In this document: in pieces, positions 1 to 12,660 of the stretch | Position numbering within the stretch: position 1 is the stretch's first letter | How the letters are laid out: every line of letters starts with the position of its first letter | From: Anniella stebbinsi | Taxonomy: Eukaryota; Chordata; Lepidosauria; Squamata; Anniellidae | DNA: 64,000 nt | Assembly: GCA_029215795.1 (NCBI GenBank) | Contig: JARDYH010000002.1 | Span: 278,574,310 to 278,638,309, forward strand | Reading direction: 5' to 3' | Notes under the pieces: model-generated | The model's input: the letters and a program-made list of their open reading frames with translations, nothing else | Database searches by the model: none | What the model was told of the DNA's origin: nothing | Translations under genes and position numbers: made by a program

Positions 1-465
1 AGCCATTTCTTCTGGTCAGGGAACCCCAACCACGACCAAAATGGCTAGAGGTAAGAGATTTCTGGGGAACTGGGTGAGAAGAACATGGATGGGGGAAGGG
101 TTGAGGTCTCTCCTCTTATCTCCCTAAGTTATACTTTGAAACTCCCTTCTAACCCTCACATTTTATAAATATTTCATCGCAATCTGTCTGGGCACACCGG
201 GATGCCACCATGGCATATAGCTTTGCCCTGAGTTTCCAACAGTCTGTCATACACTCCTGTACCAGCTTAAAATGTCCAGGATGTAGTTTGCAGCAAAAAG
301 CAGAAAGTCACAGAGTATTTCTTTAATCAATATGTGACATTGTTAAAAACTGCACTATTTACCTGTCCCCATCTAACTTCACTTTTATATTTTAATCAAA
401 TTTCCAATAAACTGGAGAACAGTGTTTCTTGCTTTCCCCATATACGGAGGAGGCACAATACTCAC
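1..465 (-). other. SLC35G1 intron 2 (partial)
   Basis: AT-rich sequence after the exon 2 donor; no coding or repeat content recognised. The next exon must lie outside the window. Confidence 0.6.
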
Positions 466-646
466 TTGTAGTATATTAAACCAGGAAGAACAAATGCCAT
501 TTGAAAAACACATCTAAAGGCACTGACTTCCACTGAGTGCATATCTTCTATTTTCTTTAGAAATAAAGAAGCCACGGAGAAGAGAAAGGCAGACAACAGT
601 GTATAGAACAGGCCAAGCCCTGGGCAGGCACTTTTCTTCTTTATTC
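466..646 (-). CDS. SLC35G1: SLC35G1 exon 2 (TM1-TM2)
   Basis: 181 nt between a GTGTTCCAG acceptor and a GTGAGT donor, phase 1 to 2. It encodes IKKKSACPGLGLFYTLLSAF through LPGLIYY. Residues such as SAFRCVFQM are diagnostic. Confidence 0.92.
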
Positions 647-2926
647 CTGGAACACAATAATTGTTATTTCCAGTTAGCAATTAAACATTTAGCTACAAAG
701 CTGTACTTTAAAATGTTTACATGCATGTCTAAGTTTTGAACAATTAACTTTGAGGAAGGAAAAAACAAACAAAAGGGATAGCTTTATTGTTGAAAAATAA
801 CAGCAATTTTGATTCAAAAAATGACTGCGTTTACTGATGTTTAAATTTCAAAAACATAAGGTGAATCTAGTAGTTTCACAAAGCACACTATTGTGTCTTG
901 TTTGTAACAGAGATTCACTTAGAGAAATTCCCACATTCATTGCAGAGGCCAAAGAAGCATTTTGGTATTTTCTTTCTCATGTGAGCTCACTTCAGTGAGA
1001 CTATAGGAGCCTAGGGTTCCTTTCAACAAATACACATGCAGCTTCCCCTGGCAATGAAATCAGCTCAGAAGCCCCTGGAGCCATTTCACTGGGAAGCTGT
1101 GACAACCATGTTAAGAAAGCAGCTTCTCTGCTCCCCCACCTCCGCCTATTGCATCACTAGTGTTAAAATAAGATAGGCTGGGAAATAATGACTGATTGGC
1201 CCAAGCTCATCCAGTGAGCTTCATATATGAGAAGAGATCTGAAATCAGACTTCTCTTGCATAAATCCAACACTCTGTTCATTACAGGCACCACACCGGCT
1301 CTCTGCTGCTTCAATCTTTAACTGAAAACCAGGGACTTTATATGTTATTTCTTATAGGATCAGTAGTAATATCTATGTTGGGAAAAACCCACATACAATT
1401 TATTGTAGCACGGTGAACAAATAGGTGGGAGCAGTCTGTTAGTTTAAACTATTGTTTAGTAACAAGCCCAGATAATTAAAAATGGTCTGATCCTAGCTCA
1501 TTTAATCAAACCACAGTTTAAACTTTTCCACAGTTTTACTTTTCAGACACAACAATAATTTCCTTGTGGCAACACAGGAGGAGAGGAGAGTGTGTAGGAG
1601 TTCAAGTCCTGTTTACAGAAACAGCTTTGGTCACCTTGGTGGATAACCTATGCCGGGAACTGGACAGGGGGAGTGTGTCCCTGTTGGTTCCGCTCGACCT
1701 CTCAGCAGCTTTCGATACTATCGACCATGGTATCTTTCTGGGTAGCCTCGCTGGAATGGGACTTGGAGGCACTGTTTTACAGTGGCTCCATTCCTTCCTG
1801 GAGGGGCGGACCCAAAAGGTGGTGCTGGGGAACTTCTGTTCAACTCCGTGGCTGTTGGCCTGTGGAGTCCCTCAGGGTTTTGTTTTGTCCCCTATGCTAT
1901 TTAACATATACATGAAACCATTGGAAGAAGTTGTCTGGAATTTTGGGGTGCAGTGCCATCAGTACGCTGATGACACCCAACTCTACTTCTCTTTTCCACC
2001 CAAGTCCAAGGAAGCTGTTTTAGTGCTAAACCAGTGTCTGTCAGCAGTAATGGACTGGATGAGGGCAAACAAACTGAAGCTTAATCTAGACAACACAGAA
2101 GTGCTCCTGGTCAGTCGAAAGGCAGATTAGGGAATAGAAATTCTGCTTGTGCTGGATGGGGTTACACACCCTCTGAAGACACAAATTTACAGCTTGGGTG
2201 TACTTCTGGATTCAGCCGAGGCTGGATGCCCAGGTTTCAGTGGTGGTCAGGAGTGCATTTGCACAGTTAAAGCTAGTGCGCCAGCTGCGCCAGTTCCTAG
2301 TAATGTCTGATCTGGCCCCAGTGACACATGCCTTAGTTACATCTTGTTTGGATTACTGTAATCAGAAACTTCAGCTGGTTCAAAGAGCTGCAGCCAGAGC
2401 ATACAACTCTCCTGTTACAACAGCTCCACTGGCTCCAAGCACAATTCAAAGTGCTGGTTATGACCTATAAAGCCCTATACAGCTCAGGTCATAACCAGGT
2501 TATCTGAAAGACTGTTTTCTCCCATATGAAACTGCCTGTGCTCTGAGATCTTCAGGGGAGGCCCTTCTCTTGGTCCCACCATCATCACATGCATGCCTTG
2601 TGGGAACATGTTCTTGGTGGCTGCTCCAAGGCTCTGGAATTCCCTTCCCAGGGAGGCTAGACTGGTTCCCTCCTTGCTATGTTTCTGGAGGCAGGCAAAA
2701 ACATTTTTCCCAGCAGGCCTTTGGGGAACAGTCTGGACCTCTGTTTATGTGTTGGATTTTAATTGCCATTTGTATTTTAAATGTTTTAATGTTTTTAATA
2801 TTACAGTGGATTTAATTATATTTTTAACTTTTGCATATTTCTATTTATATGTTTTAATTGTATATGTTTTCAATTTGTAAAGCCACCTTGAGTTTCAGTA
2901 TTGGAAAAAAACCAGGATACATATAA

Positions 2927-2957
<31 letters not shown>

Positions 2958-5050
2958 TCTCACTGACATAGTGCTAAACTATGGTTTTAGTGTTGTATCT
3001 GAAATGTGCCATTGTTCTCAATACACTCAAGGAAAAATCACACAAATACTGATTTCCTGACGAGTACTGAGAAAATAAAACAGACTCCTGCAGTCATTCC
3101 AGTGGTCTCCCCACCAGATATTAATACTCATGACAGAAAAAACTTAGTTGTGAAATATTTTCAGTGAGATTTCACATTAAAAAAATTATAAAACACATTT
3201 GTCCTAATACAAATGAGATTTCTTACACAAAATAAATTTTATAGAAATATAAAATCTCACTAAAAATATCAGCTCTTTTATTCACCTATACTGAATCAAG
3301 GAATAACCCATCAAATATTGTGACCACTACTTGTGACATTAGGTTTATAGCGAGATTCCCTATTATTTTACAATGAGCTGGCTAGCTCAAGCAAGTTATC
3401 ATGATGTGCAGATGCCTTACTTTTCCCATATAACATGCATACATCCCTAGGAACGTGAGGGGACAATGTTGTCACAATTTCTCTGCTTACTTGTACACAA
3501 TAAAACTATATTCTTCATGAAGAATCACGATTTTTAGAACTCTTATCAATGCAAAAATATATAATCTAGGGTGATTAGAGAGGTAATAGATGCTGTGGGG
3601 TCGTGGGGAAGAAAGCAGTGGTTTGACATGGCATTGTCAGTTGCTAGGCAACTTGGCATCACAATCTGAAAGCTGAGAATCAATGTTTTCTAACATTCAA
3701 CAGCTGTGAATCCAAGGTGGTAGAATACGTAGATATATTTTGGCCACCTTGGTCCCAGGAGATGAGCTGCTAGAATCAGCTTTCAAATAGCAATAAACTC
3801 TCAATTTTGAAAGGACCTGAACGTAAGAGCCATGCTGGATCAGACTGAGGGTCCATTGAGTCTAGCACTCTGTTCACACAGTGGCCAATCAGCTGTTGAC
3901 CAGGAACCCACAAGCAGGACAAGGGTGCAACAGCACCCTCCCGCCCATATTCTCCAGCAACCGATGTATGTAGGCTTACTGCCTCTGATACTGGACACAT
4001 TGGACACACTGAGGTTATGATTAATGAGAAAAAGTGTTTGGTGTAAGGAGTCAAACATAATCTTACCACATTTAGCTAGACACCGGTCATTCCTTCATTT
4101 ATTACATTTCTATACTGTCCAAAAGCCAAAGCTTTCTGGGCAGTTCACAAAACTTAAGACCCTAAAATGCAACATGATAAAACATAATATAAAACCTTTA
4201 AAATACACAAATTTAATTATTTAAAAATTTAAAATAATTAACAATAAAGTACCTGATAAAATGACTAACATTAAAAAGCCCCATCATATCTGTCAAATGC
4301 GACCTGGTTTGCACATAATGGAGGTAAATTGTGAGTTAACTAACCCACAATTTGCAGCGGCATGTGTTGGGCCATTCCATGGCCATTTTGAATAGTCAAC
4401 CCCCAATAGTGCCAATCGAGAGCTGTGACATGATGACTTAACTATAGGTTCATTGTGAGTTAAACAACCCACAGGTAGCCTACAATTAGGAGTTAAGTTA
4501 CCTGTGGGTTGTTTAACCCATGATTAACATATAGTGTCCAGGTTCAGACATGTAGCAAATATTTATTAACCAACAATTTGCTGCTGTTACTTGTGAACAG
4601 CCCCAACAAAGGGTTTTTCCCCTCCAGTTTATCCTCTCTGCTCTATCTTCCCATTCCTTCTCTCTCCAAAATTAACAACTCTGAAGTGGCTTACCTCCAT
4701 GCCTTAATTTCTTAGATATATCCTCCTCCTGCCTCTGTTTGCATCCCCATCTCTCTTCCTCTTTTTGATCCCCAAATACCTACTTCTTCAGAACAGGTTT
4801 TACTGAATTGCTCTAGTCTCATCTTATGTGCAGCACTACTACCACCCAACCCTCATATCTCACCTACTCATTTGCAAGTCCCTGTGCCTCTTACCCAACC
4901 CTTTCTTATCCATTTATACAACCTTGTAGGTTGTACTTTTTTCCAAGAAAGCTCCACACATTAGTATTTCCTGAAGCAACTGTAATGTTATACCAGTATT
5001 TCCACAGACAAAATTCAAAGCACGGCCATCACACTCTCTCTTTTTCTCTT

Positions 5051-5084
<34 letters not shown>

Positions 5085-8000
5085 CTGGGGAAATCTGACT
5101 GGGCCATGGTTCATAGATGCATGTATTAAACATGTAAGATGTATTCCATGCACATTTTACAATTTGATGTGAATAATTTTAGCGGTCATGGATTTGTCTT
5201 CTCAAATGGAGGTATGTGTCAATTACATGTAACACAGGGGTGGAGTGTGTGTTTTAAACTGAAAACGGACATACAGTGTGTGTGTGTGTACAAGTCTGTG
5301 TGTGTTGCTGAACCCTACTCCCTCTCCCATTTTCACAAGCTAATCTACTCACCATCACATCAGGTTCCGATATCAGAAGTAAACCCAGTTGGGAGAAAAA
5401 GCAGCAGAAGCATCCTCCTACATGTGCCCTTAAAAATGCATCCTTATTGCACTAAACAGGCCAGACTCATGGTTAGAAAGATTGCTGCCATTACAAGTAG
5501 TTTGGCCCTTAGCCTGACCACATGAATTGCACATTCTCCTTAAGACACACACATTGTTTTCAGTACCTATTACGCTTCTTCTCTCATCATAGATTTTCTT
5601 ACAGTAAGCCTGTATCCTAAGAATAGGGCTACCCACTCTCTTTTGGCTACTTTATCAAAATGGAAAACTCCAAAGCAAAGCACCTGTAACACATTGGCAT
5701 AGAAAAGGTAGAACAGTTAAAGGGTGTTAAATCTCAAAGCATATTACAGCCTGAGGTAAAGCATGCACATCAATTTAATCTTAATGGTTTTTAATCTAGA
5801 TTATTCTTCTAAGAACAACTGACCCATTGTACTCCTCTGACTTGCAATACAGTTTTGGCAAAGCTCCATGACATTTAGTCACTACAGACTGATATATCTC
5901 TTAATTATATTATTGCCCAAATTTGTTAACATTATACAATGCAGATCCACATTGATGGGAGCCTTTCATCTGAAATATTAGATTAAACCAAGGAAACTCA
6001 GAATGGACTGCAGCTGATGGAAGAAATACAAAGCCATACCGATCTACAGAGTGAAGAGGAATAGAACATCACATTTTGTGTAGTAGTCTGATTATCTGAA
6101 GAATAAGGTGCCAGATTCAATAGTGAAGTTAATAAAGTGGGCCAGGGTCCAAAGAACGGCATGCCCCAAATCCCACTCCCAATACCATATGGTAAAATAC
6201 TTTTGAAACTGAGAGCACTGTCAAAAACAGCTTCTCATGTGGCATTGGGAGTCTACTTTAAGAGTCACCTAAAGTAATTCTTTGTTAACAAATTAACATA
6301 AGACTAAACTTCCAATAATTTCATAGAACACTTAACAGACTTCATCCATATTTATATCTCACAAATGATAGACAATTAATCTTAAACTATTACTCTTTTT
6401 TTAAAAAAATATCTATTATGAATGTCTGGAAAGAAATGTTCCTCTGTATTGTGAACAAACAGTGAATTTAAAGATTATAAAAGGAAGATATCATCTTTAT
6501 TAGTACTTTTTAAACAAAAAGCCTATCTGGTATTCCAAATTGCCAGAGTAAATACTAGAGAAATAAAACAGCTTCTCATTGCACTATTTTTTTTAAAAAA
6601 GCAATATATTACACACTTTGCAGTCTCTGTTCTAAACTTGTAAGGATGGAGTAGGATAACAGTCATCTATTTTTCAAGCAGCTGTCCCCTCTCATAATGG
6701 CTTTCAAATCATACTGGCTTTCAATTCAGCACTGAAAAACAGTGATAGAAAGGTCTTCAACTAGATTATTATGGCAGTGACACCCCAAAGTTTCTTGTTT
6801 TACAAAGTTTTAACAAACAGTGGTTTTTTAAATCAGTACTCAATTTATCTATTTCTGTTTTCTGGCCAGCTCCATTCTCAAGATGAGGATGAACATAAGA
6901 GAATAGGAGGTGCTTTCTTGCTTCTTCACTCACTTTGCCTTTTGAAGACTATACAACAAAGCTAGGCAGTGCATATTATGAGAGATATTAAACTGGGGGA
7001 AGATGGATAACTGCTTTATCTGGCAATGTAGAAAGGTGAGAAGAGATACTCTCATCTTAAATGAGGCTACTTGCATCTCATGGCAGCATTCAGCACCAAA
7101 TCACGGGTTAAATAATCCATGACTTGCAGGGATGTGTGCTGCGCATGAGCCACTTCCAGTTTGCAGAAAAAAACTAAGACCAACCCTTTCATAGGTTGCT
7201 AGTATGACATCTGAATTCAGACACTTTGGAATGTTTGTGGAATAAACAACCCAAAATTAACTTAAGAACAAATAATGGGTTTACATTGGGTTGTTCACCC
7301 ACAAACAACATAATGTGCCTGGATTTGCTAACCAGAAACAGCTTGTGCATTGCATACATCCCACAAATCGTGGGTTAATTAGCTGCTGATTTAATTTATG
7401 TATTTTAAATTGCTTGCTGCTAGCTTCTGTTTGATTATATTTGTATTGCAGCTTTAAACTTTTAAACGTTTATACTGTATTTTATTGTTGTGAACCATCC
7501 AGAGAGCTTCAACTATTGGATGGTATAAAAAATAATAAATAAATTTATGAATTATCCACTAATTTGCCACCAAACACTGCCATGATGTGGAAACCAGATT
7601 GATATGTTTTCATGGCAAGATATTTTCCTCCATTTCTCAGAAAATATGCATCAAGTACTCCCTGTTGCCTTCAGGAATGTCATGAACAAGAAATCCAGGT
7701 TGGGTTCACACATAATGCTAACCCATATTTTGTTGCAATGTTCATGGTTTATTAATCATGAACATCCCAGAAAGAAAGCTCATGAATAGTGAATTCTGGA
7801 TGACCTAAACCATAGGTTGTCATTATGTGTGAATCCAGCCACTCTACATGTCAGTATTACAGTGCCACAAAGGCTTTTTGGGATACAGGGAAAGAGGGGG
7901 CAAAGGAGGAAAACAAACAACCCAGGGATTGAGAAACAAACAGTGATTTGTTTGATCATCTGCTACACAAACTCTGGGTGGGGCAACAAATGCTGGGCTA

Positions 8001-11000
8001 ACCATGGATTAAATAAATCATGGGTTAGCATTATGGGTGAATCAGATCTTAGATTGACTGGTTAAATAATACTGTAATAAGTGGTAAACAGGTCTTGATT
8101 TTTCAAGATCCCCATTGGTATATTATTTAGTTTTTTAAAAAAAAAACTTCAGCTATTTGTATTAGAAAGAATTGGGCATGATTATACAGGATCCTGGGTT
8201 TATTATTAGTTTCTGTTAATCAAAAGGGAATGTTATTGCTGTTTTAGTTTGGATTGTTTTTGTATATTTTGTATTTTTATGTTGCTTAACTAGTTTTTGA
8301 AAGCCTCTTTGGGAGAGCTTTACCCTGAAATGCATTATATAAATTCCTTGAATAAAATAAACAACTGTAAAAATATTAAGCTATATATTAGGCCTTGGTT
8401 TTCCTACATTGATTCTCCAGTCCTCCATACCCTTAGGACTCCTCAGCACAAAGGTACTGACCAGAGGCTATGGAGGCTGTAAACGTCTGAACTACCCCAA
8501 GCCAAAATCTATTTATTTACTAAATTTATATGCCTATGGAACATACAATGGCAATAGCGAACTCCATAAATAATTTTATATGAATACATCCACAGAACAC
8601 TATCCAAACACAAATTCACTCCATTTCTGTTTCATAAAAGAAACTGAACAATTGCATGACACATTTTTAGTGCCAGAGGAAAATGAAGTACAAAGTGATG
8701 TTGATGCTTGTAAAGCAATGACACCCCTTTAAAGGAGCTTTAAATTAGGTACTCTTTCAAGTTGTTTACATAATTATGCAAAAGAAACAAAGGCCTGGTT
8801 CTTACTGAGGTGCAAGTCTATGTCCGGGCTCTACCATCAGGCTGCAGATACATGGGGGCTCACAGGACTAAGATTTTTTCCAAATAATAATAATAATAAT
8901 AATAAAAATACATTTTCAGACAATAGAAAATTAGATGGTATGAAGAAATGCCTTTGTGCCCCAATGTTTGTATTTGTCTATGTACAGGGAATGTTACATG
9001 GAAATGCATTCAAGCATACAGCACACACACACACCCTTCAGTTTGAAGTGATACAACTCAGACACAGGTTTACTATATTCCATGAGAACTAGGCCTAAAA
9101 TATTGGATAATTCTGCAAACTATTCAAAGGCATTCCATGATGCATAGAAACTTCAGAACACTGTATGCCAGGATAGCGACCCAAAGACTATCAACAGAAT
9201 TACCAAGTAATATTAATAACTTCTTTGCTTTAGGAAAGAAGTAGTGGTGGCAGCACTAATAATTCACATTCTAGAGAGCCATATAATTTCTCACCAACTC
9301 ATACAAACTTGCATTAAAATTTCAACATAGCAGACTTCTGTGCAAGCTTAATTTTATACACTATAATTGCTTTTGATGAAAGCACTGCTGCTAGCAGCTC
9401 ATGGAATGCTAAGCTGGCAAATCACAACTCTTTAAAACAAAAGGTTATACTTTTGTGCCTCCTATAAGGCTCCAAGTGGTGGATGATTAGATAATATTCA
9501 TAATACTCTTTGAAGGAATATTAGTTTGCTTTTCCACAGCAGCACACATAAGTATAACAACAGTTAGCAACCGAGAATGTAAGGGTAGATTATCTAGCAA
9601 CCTTTGTTCCAGAATATATTTCTTACAATGTCAGGTCCAGAGGTTCATAATATATGACCGCCAAGGTAACACAGATTAATTTCCCTTTACAAATTTAACC
9701 CCATGTTTGAATTTTATAGTAAGTTGTGATCTACTTCGTAAGGTATTTTAGGCTGAAAAGCAGAGTATAAATTTATTACGTAATAAATATAATAACCATA
9801 TTCATAATCAGGCGTTACATATGCAACACTAACACTTGCATGTTCTATAGTAATTAATTTGGAATTGAAGGGCAATCCCCAGTTCCATACTCAAAATCAT
9901 AAACATGGATTTTTTTTAATACACAAACATGGACCAGATCTACACCAAGCAGGATATAGTGGTATGAAAGTGATATATAAAAGGCAGGAGCCACAATACT
10001 GCTTTATAGCAGTATTGAAGTGCACTGATAACTGTTAGGGCCCATTGACACATACTATATACCACTATATCCTGCTTTGTGTGGCTCCTGCCTTTTATAT
10101 ACTGCTTTCATACTGCTATATCCTGCTTGGTGTAGATCTGGCCATGGACTGAAAAGAGTGGAACAAACCATACTTTTAAGAATCTTAAATCATATTACGG
10201 AATAAATAACTCATGTGAAGAGATCTTGAGTCAGAGTTTGGCTGCCTCTACAAGAGAGGTTAAAGCTCTTTCAAGGCTGATTAAATTTTTTACCTCTACA
10301 AGAGAGGAGTGCAAATTGGGGGCTGAGGCGCTTTAAACATGCGATTATGCGCATTATCAAATGTGCGTTAAACCGCGAGTTTTAATTTGCGGCGGCAGTT
10401 ACAGCGCCTTACCGCTGTGTAAACATGCGATTCTCTGCATGTCAACAAGTTTAAAGCACGTTTCGGTCGTCCCGTAATGCGCTTCGCCGCTTCTTGTACA
10501 GAGGTATTAGGAGTAAATGCGCTTCCGCAAATATGCGCATAATCGGGCAGCCAGGCGCAAGAGCGAATCCTTCTGGAGGGGTCTTATAAAAGGAAGGATT
10601 TGTCCTTATCTTTATTTACCATTCTGTGCAGAACAGGGATGTTAATCTGTGTTGATGGAGCAATGGGATTTTGGGTTAATCAGTGCAGAATAGAATGGGA
10701 CCTATCTATGCCTTCAAGGTTTTTGAAGAAGGAGAAATGAAACCAAAAAAGAATATGCATTTTCCTAAGAGGGGAGTACAGTATAGATAGGTCCCATTAT
10801 TATAAACGGATAAAGCAACTAAAGTAATGATAAAATAACTAAGAAGAATGGAGAGATCAAGCATTAAAGTTGTGGTTGTTTTTAACATGAAATGTTCAGG
10901 GTTGACGGAAATGATTTAGGACAGAAACGAAAAGGCAGGGCTTGAGGGCACCTCACTTGTGAGGCGAGCTGGAACTCGCTTGCCACAGAGGGAGGCGCAC

Positions 11001-11558
11001 AGCCAAGCGGGCAGCGCCCCGCCAGGAGGGCGAGCCGGCCCATCCTCACTTTTGCCGTGACCTGAGGGAACACTCAAGCGCCCAGTCCTCCGCCTTTGAG
11101 GTCAAGGCCGGGAGCTCCAGCTGTGTTGTGCCCTGCCCTACCCTGCCCAACTCCCCCACCCCACCCACCCACTAGCCCAGATGGCGCCACCATGGTGGGC
11201 AGCGCCAAGGGCGAGAGCAGCACCCACCGAGGCAGTGTCGCCCGAGAGGGCAGCCCGCCCTCCCGCCAGCCGCTTGCCCTTCTCACCCACCGGGCGTCGC
11301 ACGTCTCCAGGGGAAACTTGCGCGGAGGCAGCAGGGGCAGGAGGAGCTGTCGCCGCCGGGCTTGGCAGCGTCGGTGGATTCCATGTCGTGCACCTGGCAG
11401 TGCTGCTGCTGCTCCTCCTCCTCCTCTCCGGCACCTTCGTCGCCCTCTTCCTGGGCCTCGGGCAGCTCTTGTTCCAGCGCCCATCGTGCCTCCTCTCCAC
11501 CCGTCGCGACGCCAGTGGGATCCGCGGCGCTCTCGTCGCTGCTCTGATACTGCACCAT
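466..11558 (-). CDS. SLC35G1: SLC35G1 (5' part), EamA-type membrane transporter, partial at window edge
   Basis: SLC35G1 (TMEM20) is a multi-pass EamA/DMT-family membrane protein. Two coding exons are visible, 11558-11291 and 646-466, separated by a 10.6-kb intron. They join in phase 1 as ...RRATPG then IKKKSACPGLGLFYTLLSAF, matching the known KK(A/S)PCPGLGLFYTLLSAFLFS segment of vertebrate SLC35G1. The encoded part (about 149 residues) is a Glu-rich, cysteine-containing cytoplasmic N-terminus, then TM1 (FYTLLSAFLFSVASLFL) and the start of TM2 (FRCVFQMAFVLPGLIYY). The second exon ends in phase 2 at a GTGAGT donor; the rest of the EamA domains would lie left of base 1. Human LGI1 and SLC35G1 are same-strand neighbours, as here. 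Confidence 0.88.
1570..2957 (+). mobile_element. L2-like LINE, 5'-truncated, with 3' tail
   Basis: Contains the 3' half of a non-LTR reverse transcriptase: [32 protein letters not shown], the catalytic [11 protein letters not shown] (about 1950-1995), then MDWMRANKLKLN. A TAG at 2128-2130 and later frameshifts break the frame. The thumb and C-terminal part run to about 2730, followed by a T-rich 3' UTR and an (AAT)n tail at 2930-2957. Called L2-like from the wording of these motifs. Confidence 0.85.
3815..4020 (+). mobile_element. CR1-like LINE fragment
   Basis: Matches the widespread reptile CR1 segment with GCTGGATCAGACTGAGGGTCC and CACAGTGGCC. Only this internal piece is present. A sister fragment lies at 28010-28165. 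Confidence 0.55.
4078..4250 (-). mobile_element. L2-like LINE 3' end
   Basis: Reverse complement of the L2 tail: CATTTCTATACTGTCC, AAGCTTTCTGGGCAGTTCAC, then A-rich sequence. Confidence 0.65.
4300..4560. mobile_element. Foldback DNA element with AACCCACA arms
   Basis: Ends ACCTGGTTTGCACATAATG and (inverted) ACCTGGACACTATATG. An inner perfect hairpin pairs TTAAACAACCCACAGGTA with its complement near 4500. Same loose family as 7090-7400, 7695-8055, 16050-16345, 52780-52905 and 61725-62040. Confidence 0.6.
5054..5083. repeat. (CA)15 microsatellite
   Basis: Uninterrupted CA dinucleotides; a weaker TG run follows at about 5277-5304. Confidence 0.95.
7090..7400. mobile_element. Foldback DNA element, diverged
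   Basis: Paired AATCACGGGTTAAATAATCC and ACAAATCGTGGGTTAATTAG motifs near the two ends, with further ACCCA/TGGGT repeats between them. Confidence 0.45.
7440..7552 (+). mobile_element. L2-like LINE 3' tail
   Basis: T-rich lead, then TGAACCATCCAGAGAGCTTC, GGATGGTATAAAA and an AATAAATAAAT end. Confidence 0.6.
7695..8055. mobile_element. Foldback DNA element
   Basis: Opens GGGTTCACACATAATGCTAA and closes with its near complement TTAGCATTATGGGTGAATC. The left arm also carries CCATAGGTTGTCATTATGTG internally. Confidence 0.55.
8190..8365 (+). mobile_element. LINE 3' tail fragment (L2/CR1 group)
   Basis: T-rich sequence followed by GAAAGCCTCTTTGGGAGAGC and TGCATTATATAAATTCCTTG, the usual shape of a reptile LINE 3' end. 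Confidence 0.4.
9934..10141. mobile_element. 208-bp foldback element with CCAGATCTACACC ends
   Basis: Terminal inverted repeats of about 30 bp (CCAGATCTACACCAAGCAGG and its complement), with an inner pairing of GGCAGGAGCCAC. The heptamer CATGGAC flanks both sides with a one- or two-base offset, which may be a worn target duplication. Confidence 0.7.
10238..10582. mobile_element. GC-rich foldback element, copy 1
   Basis: Opens GGCTGCCTCTACAAGAG and closes with a worn complement near 10570-10582. It contains ATTATGCGCATTATC and ATGCGCATAATCGGGC and many GCGC sites. Same family as 22283-22600, 29098-29431 and 47583-47940. Confidence 0.75.
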
Positions 11559-11680
11559 GAAGAGGACCGCTCTCTGCTCGCTCCCAACTGCTCGGTCCGG
11601 CGAGAAAGCCGGCAACTTCAGTGCGCAGGCGCGTGCATGCCAACCTTGGCGCCGCCCCCTCGCCGGCCGGCCTCAGTCCC
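10880..11680. promoter_or_regulatory. CpG island, SLC35G1 promoter and first exon
   Basis: A GC- and CpG-rich block in AT-rich flanks, with GC boxes and no TATA box, covering the first coding exon. Long open frames on both strands here are by-products of the base composition. Confidence 0.8.
11291..11558 (-). CDS. SLC35G1: SLC35G1 first coding exon (acidic N-terminus)
   Basis: 268 nt, 89 codons plus 1 nt, ending at the GTGGGTGAG donor that joins in phase to exon 2. The ATG at 11558 is the first in-frame ATG. The peptide begins MVQYQSSDES, contains DPTGVA (compare DSTGVA in human), a Glu-rich run near residues 35-50, then SCPCCLR, which matches the position of the human Cys-Cys cluster. The N-terminus is poorly conserved, so the start is less certain than the exon. 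Confidence 0.75.
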
Positions 11681-12174
11681 TTCGGTGAGGTGGGCGAATT
11701 CTCTTCGGAGGGGGTTTTATTTGTCTCAATGTAAATTCAGCTCCCACAGAACAGGTGGTGCCCGCAAAGACTTCTTAAAGCTGGGCTGGTTTCCCCTCTT
11801 CGTACCTAGAGGAGGAATGAAACTATCTTCCTGTTTGAGATTGCCTGACAACTACAGCCCTTCTGCTCGGCGGCATTCAATCATACTTTCTAGAAGGAAA
11901 AAAGGACACGTTGCGCCTAAAAAGATGTATTGCAGTCGAGCCAGGGTGCCAAAGATGTGTGGCGCTGGTTAGCCAAGAGTTGTGAAGCAGAACATCCCCC
12001 AATTGAAATATCACCTCTGACTTAAGCTGGTTAGGTGGCTTTAGGCAAGCCGACCTCACTCACAACCCCCATTTTGCAAGATAGGGGTTAATACTGACCT
12101 ACCTTAAAGGGTTGTCATACCGATTATTGAAATAATATATGTGAATCACTTTGAATATGCCAGAGTTGTTGTTG

Positions 12175-12660
12175 TTGTTGTTATTATTATTATTATTATT
12201 TACTACATTTATATGCTGCCCCATAGCCGAAGCCCTCTGGGCGGTTTACAAAGTTTAAAACATTAAGCATTAAAAACTGATATACAAAATTTAAAATCAT
12301 AAAAACAGTTCAAAAAACTCAACATATGCTATTAAAATGCCTGGGAGAAGAGAAAAATCTTGACCAGGTGTCGAAAAGATAACAATGTTGGTGCCAGGTG
12401 GGCCTTGTCCGGGAGATCATTTCATAATGGAGGGGGGGGGGGGCACCACTGAAAAGGCCCTCTCCCTTCTTGCCATCCTCCGAGTTTCCCTCGGAGTAGG
12501 CACACGGAGAAGGACTTTAGATGTTGAGTGTAGTGTACGGGTAAGTTCATGTTGGGAGAGGGACTTTAGATGTTGAGTGTAGTGTACGGGTAAGTTCATG
12601 TTGGGAGAGGCGTTCCGTCAGGTATGTGGTGCCAAGCTGTATAAGGCTTTATAGGTTAAA
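12175..12660 (-). mobile_element. L2-like LINE 3' fragment
   Basis: Reverse-strand L2 tail: (ATT)n, ATATGCTGCCCCATAGCCGA, CTCTGGGCGGTTTACAAAG, continuing into the C-terminal ORF2 sequence (matches 53520-53960). A 49-bp unit inside is tandemly duplicated. Confidence 0.8.
12512..12609. repeat. Tandem duplication, 2 x 49 bp
   Basis: Two identical units beginning GGACTTTAGATGTTGAGTG at 12512 and 12561. The homologous L2 copy at 53880-53930 has a single unit, so the duplication arose locally and recently. Confidence 0.95.

Larger units (their letters stand above)
647..11290 (-). other. SLC35G1 intron 1: repeats and unassigned AT-rich sequence
   Basis: Contains the L2, CR1 and foldback copies listed separately. 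Stretches 647-1560, 2960-3810, 4560-5050, 5310-7080, 8360-9930 and 10590-10880 show no genes or repeats I recognise beyond short A- or T-rich runs and small microsatellites ((CA)n at 5054-5083, (AAT)n near 8885-8905). A weak inverted pair GGGACCTATCTAT / ATAGATAGGTCCC sits at about 10697 and 10783. Confidence 0.6.

Noticed and set aside
11181..11972. 263-codon plus-strand open frame in the CpG island
   Set aside because: It runs antisense over the SLC35G1 first exon in GC-rich DNA, has no recognisable domain, and is best explained by base composition.
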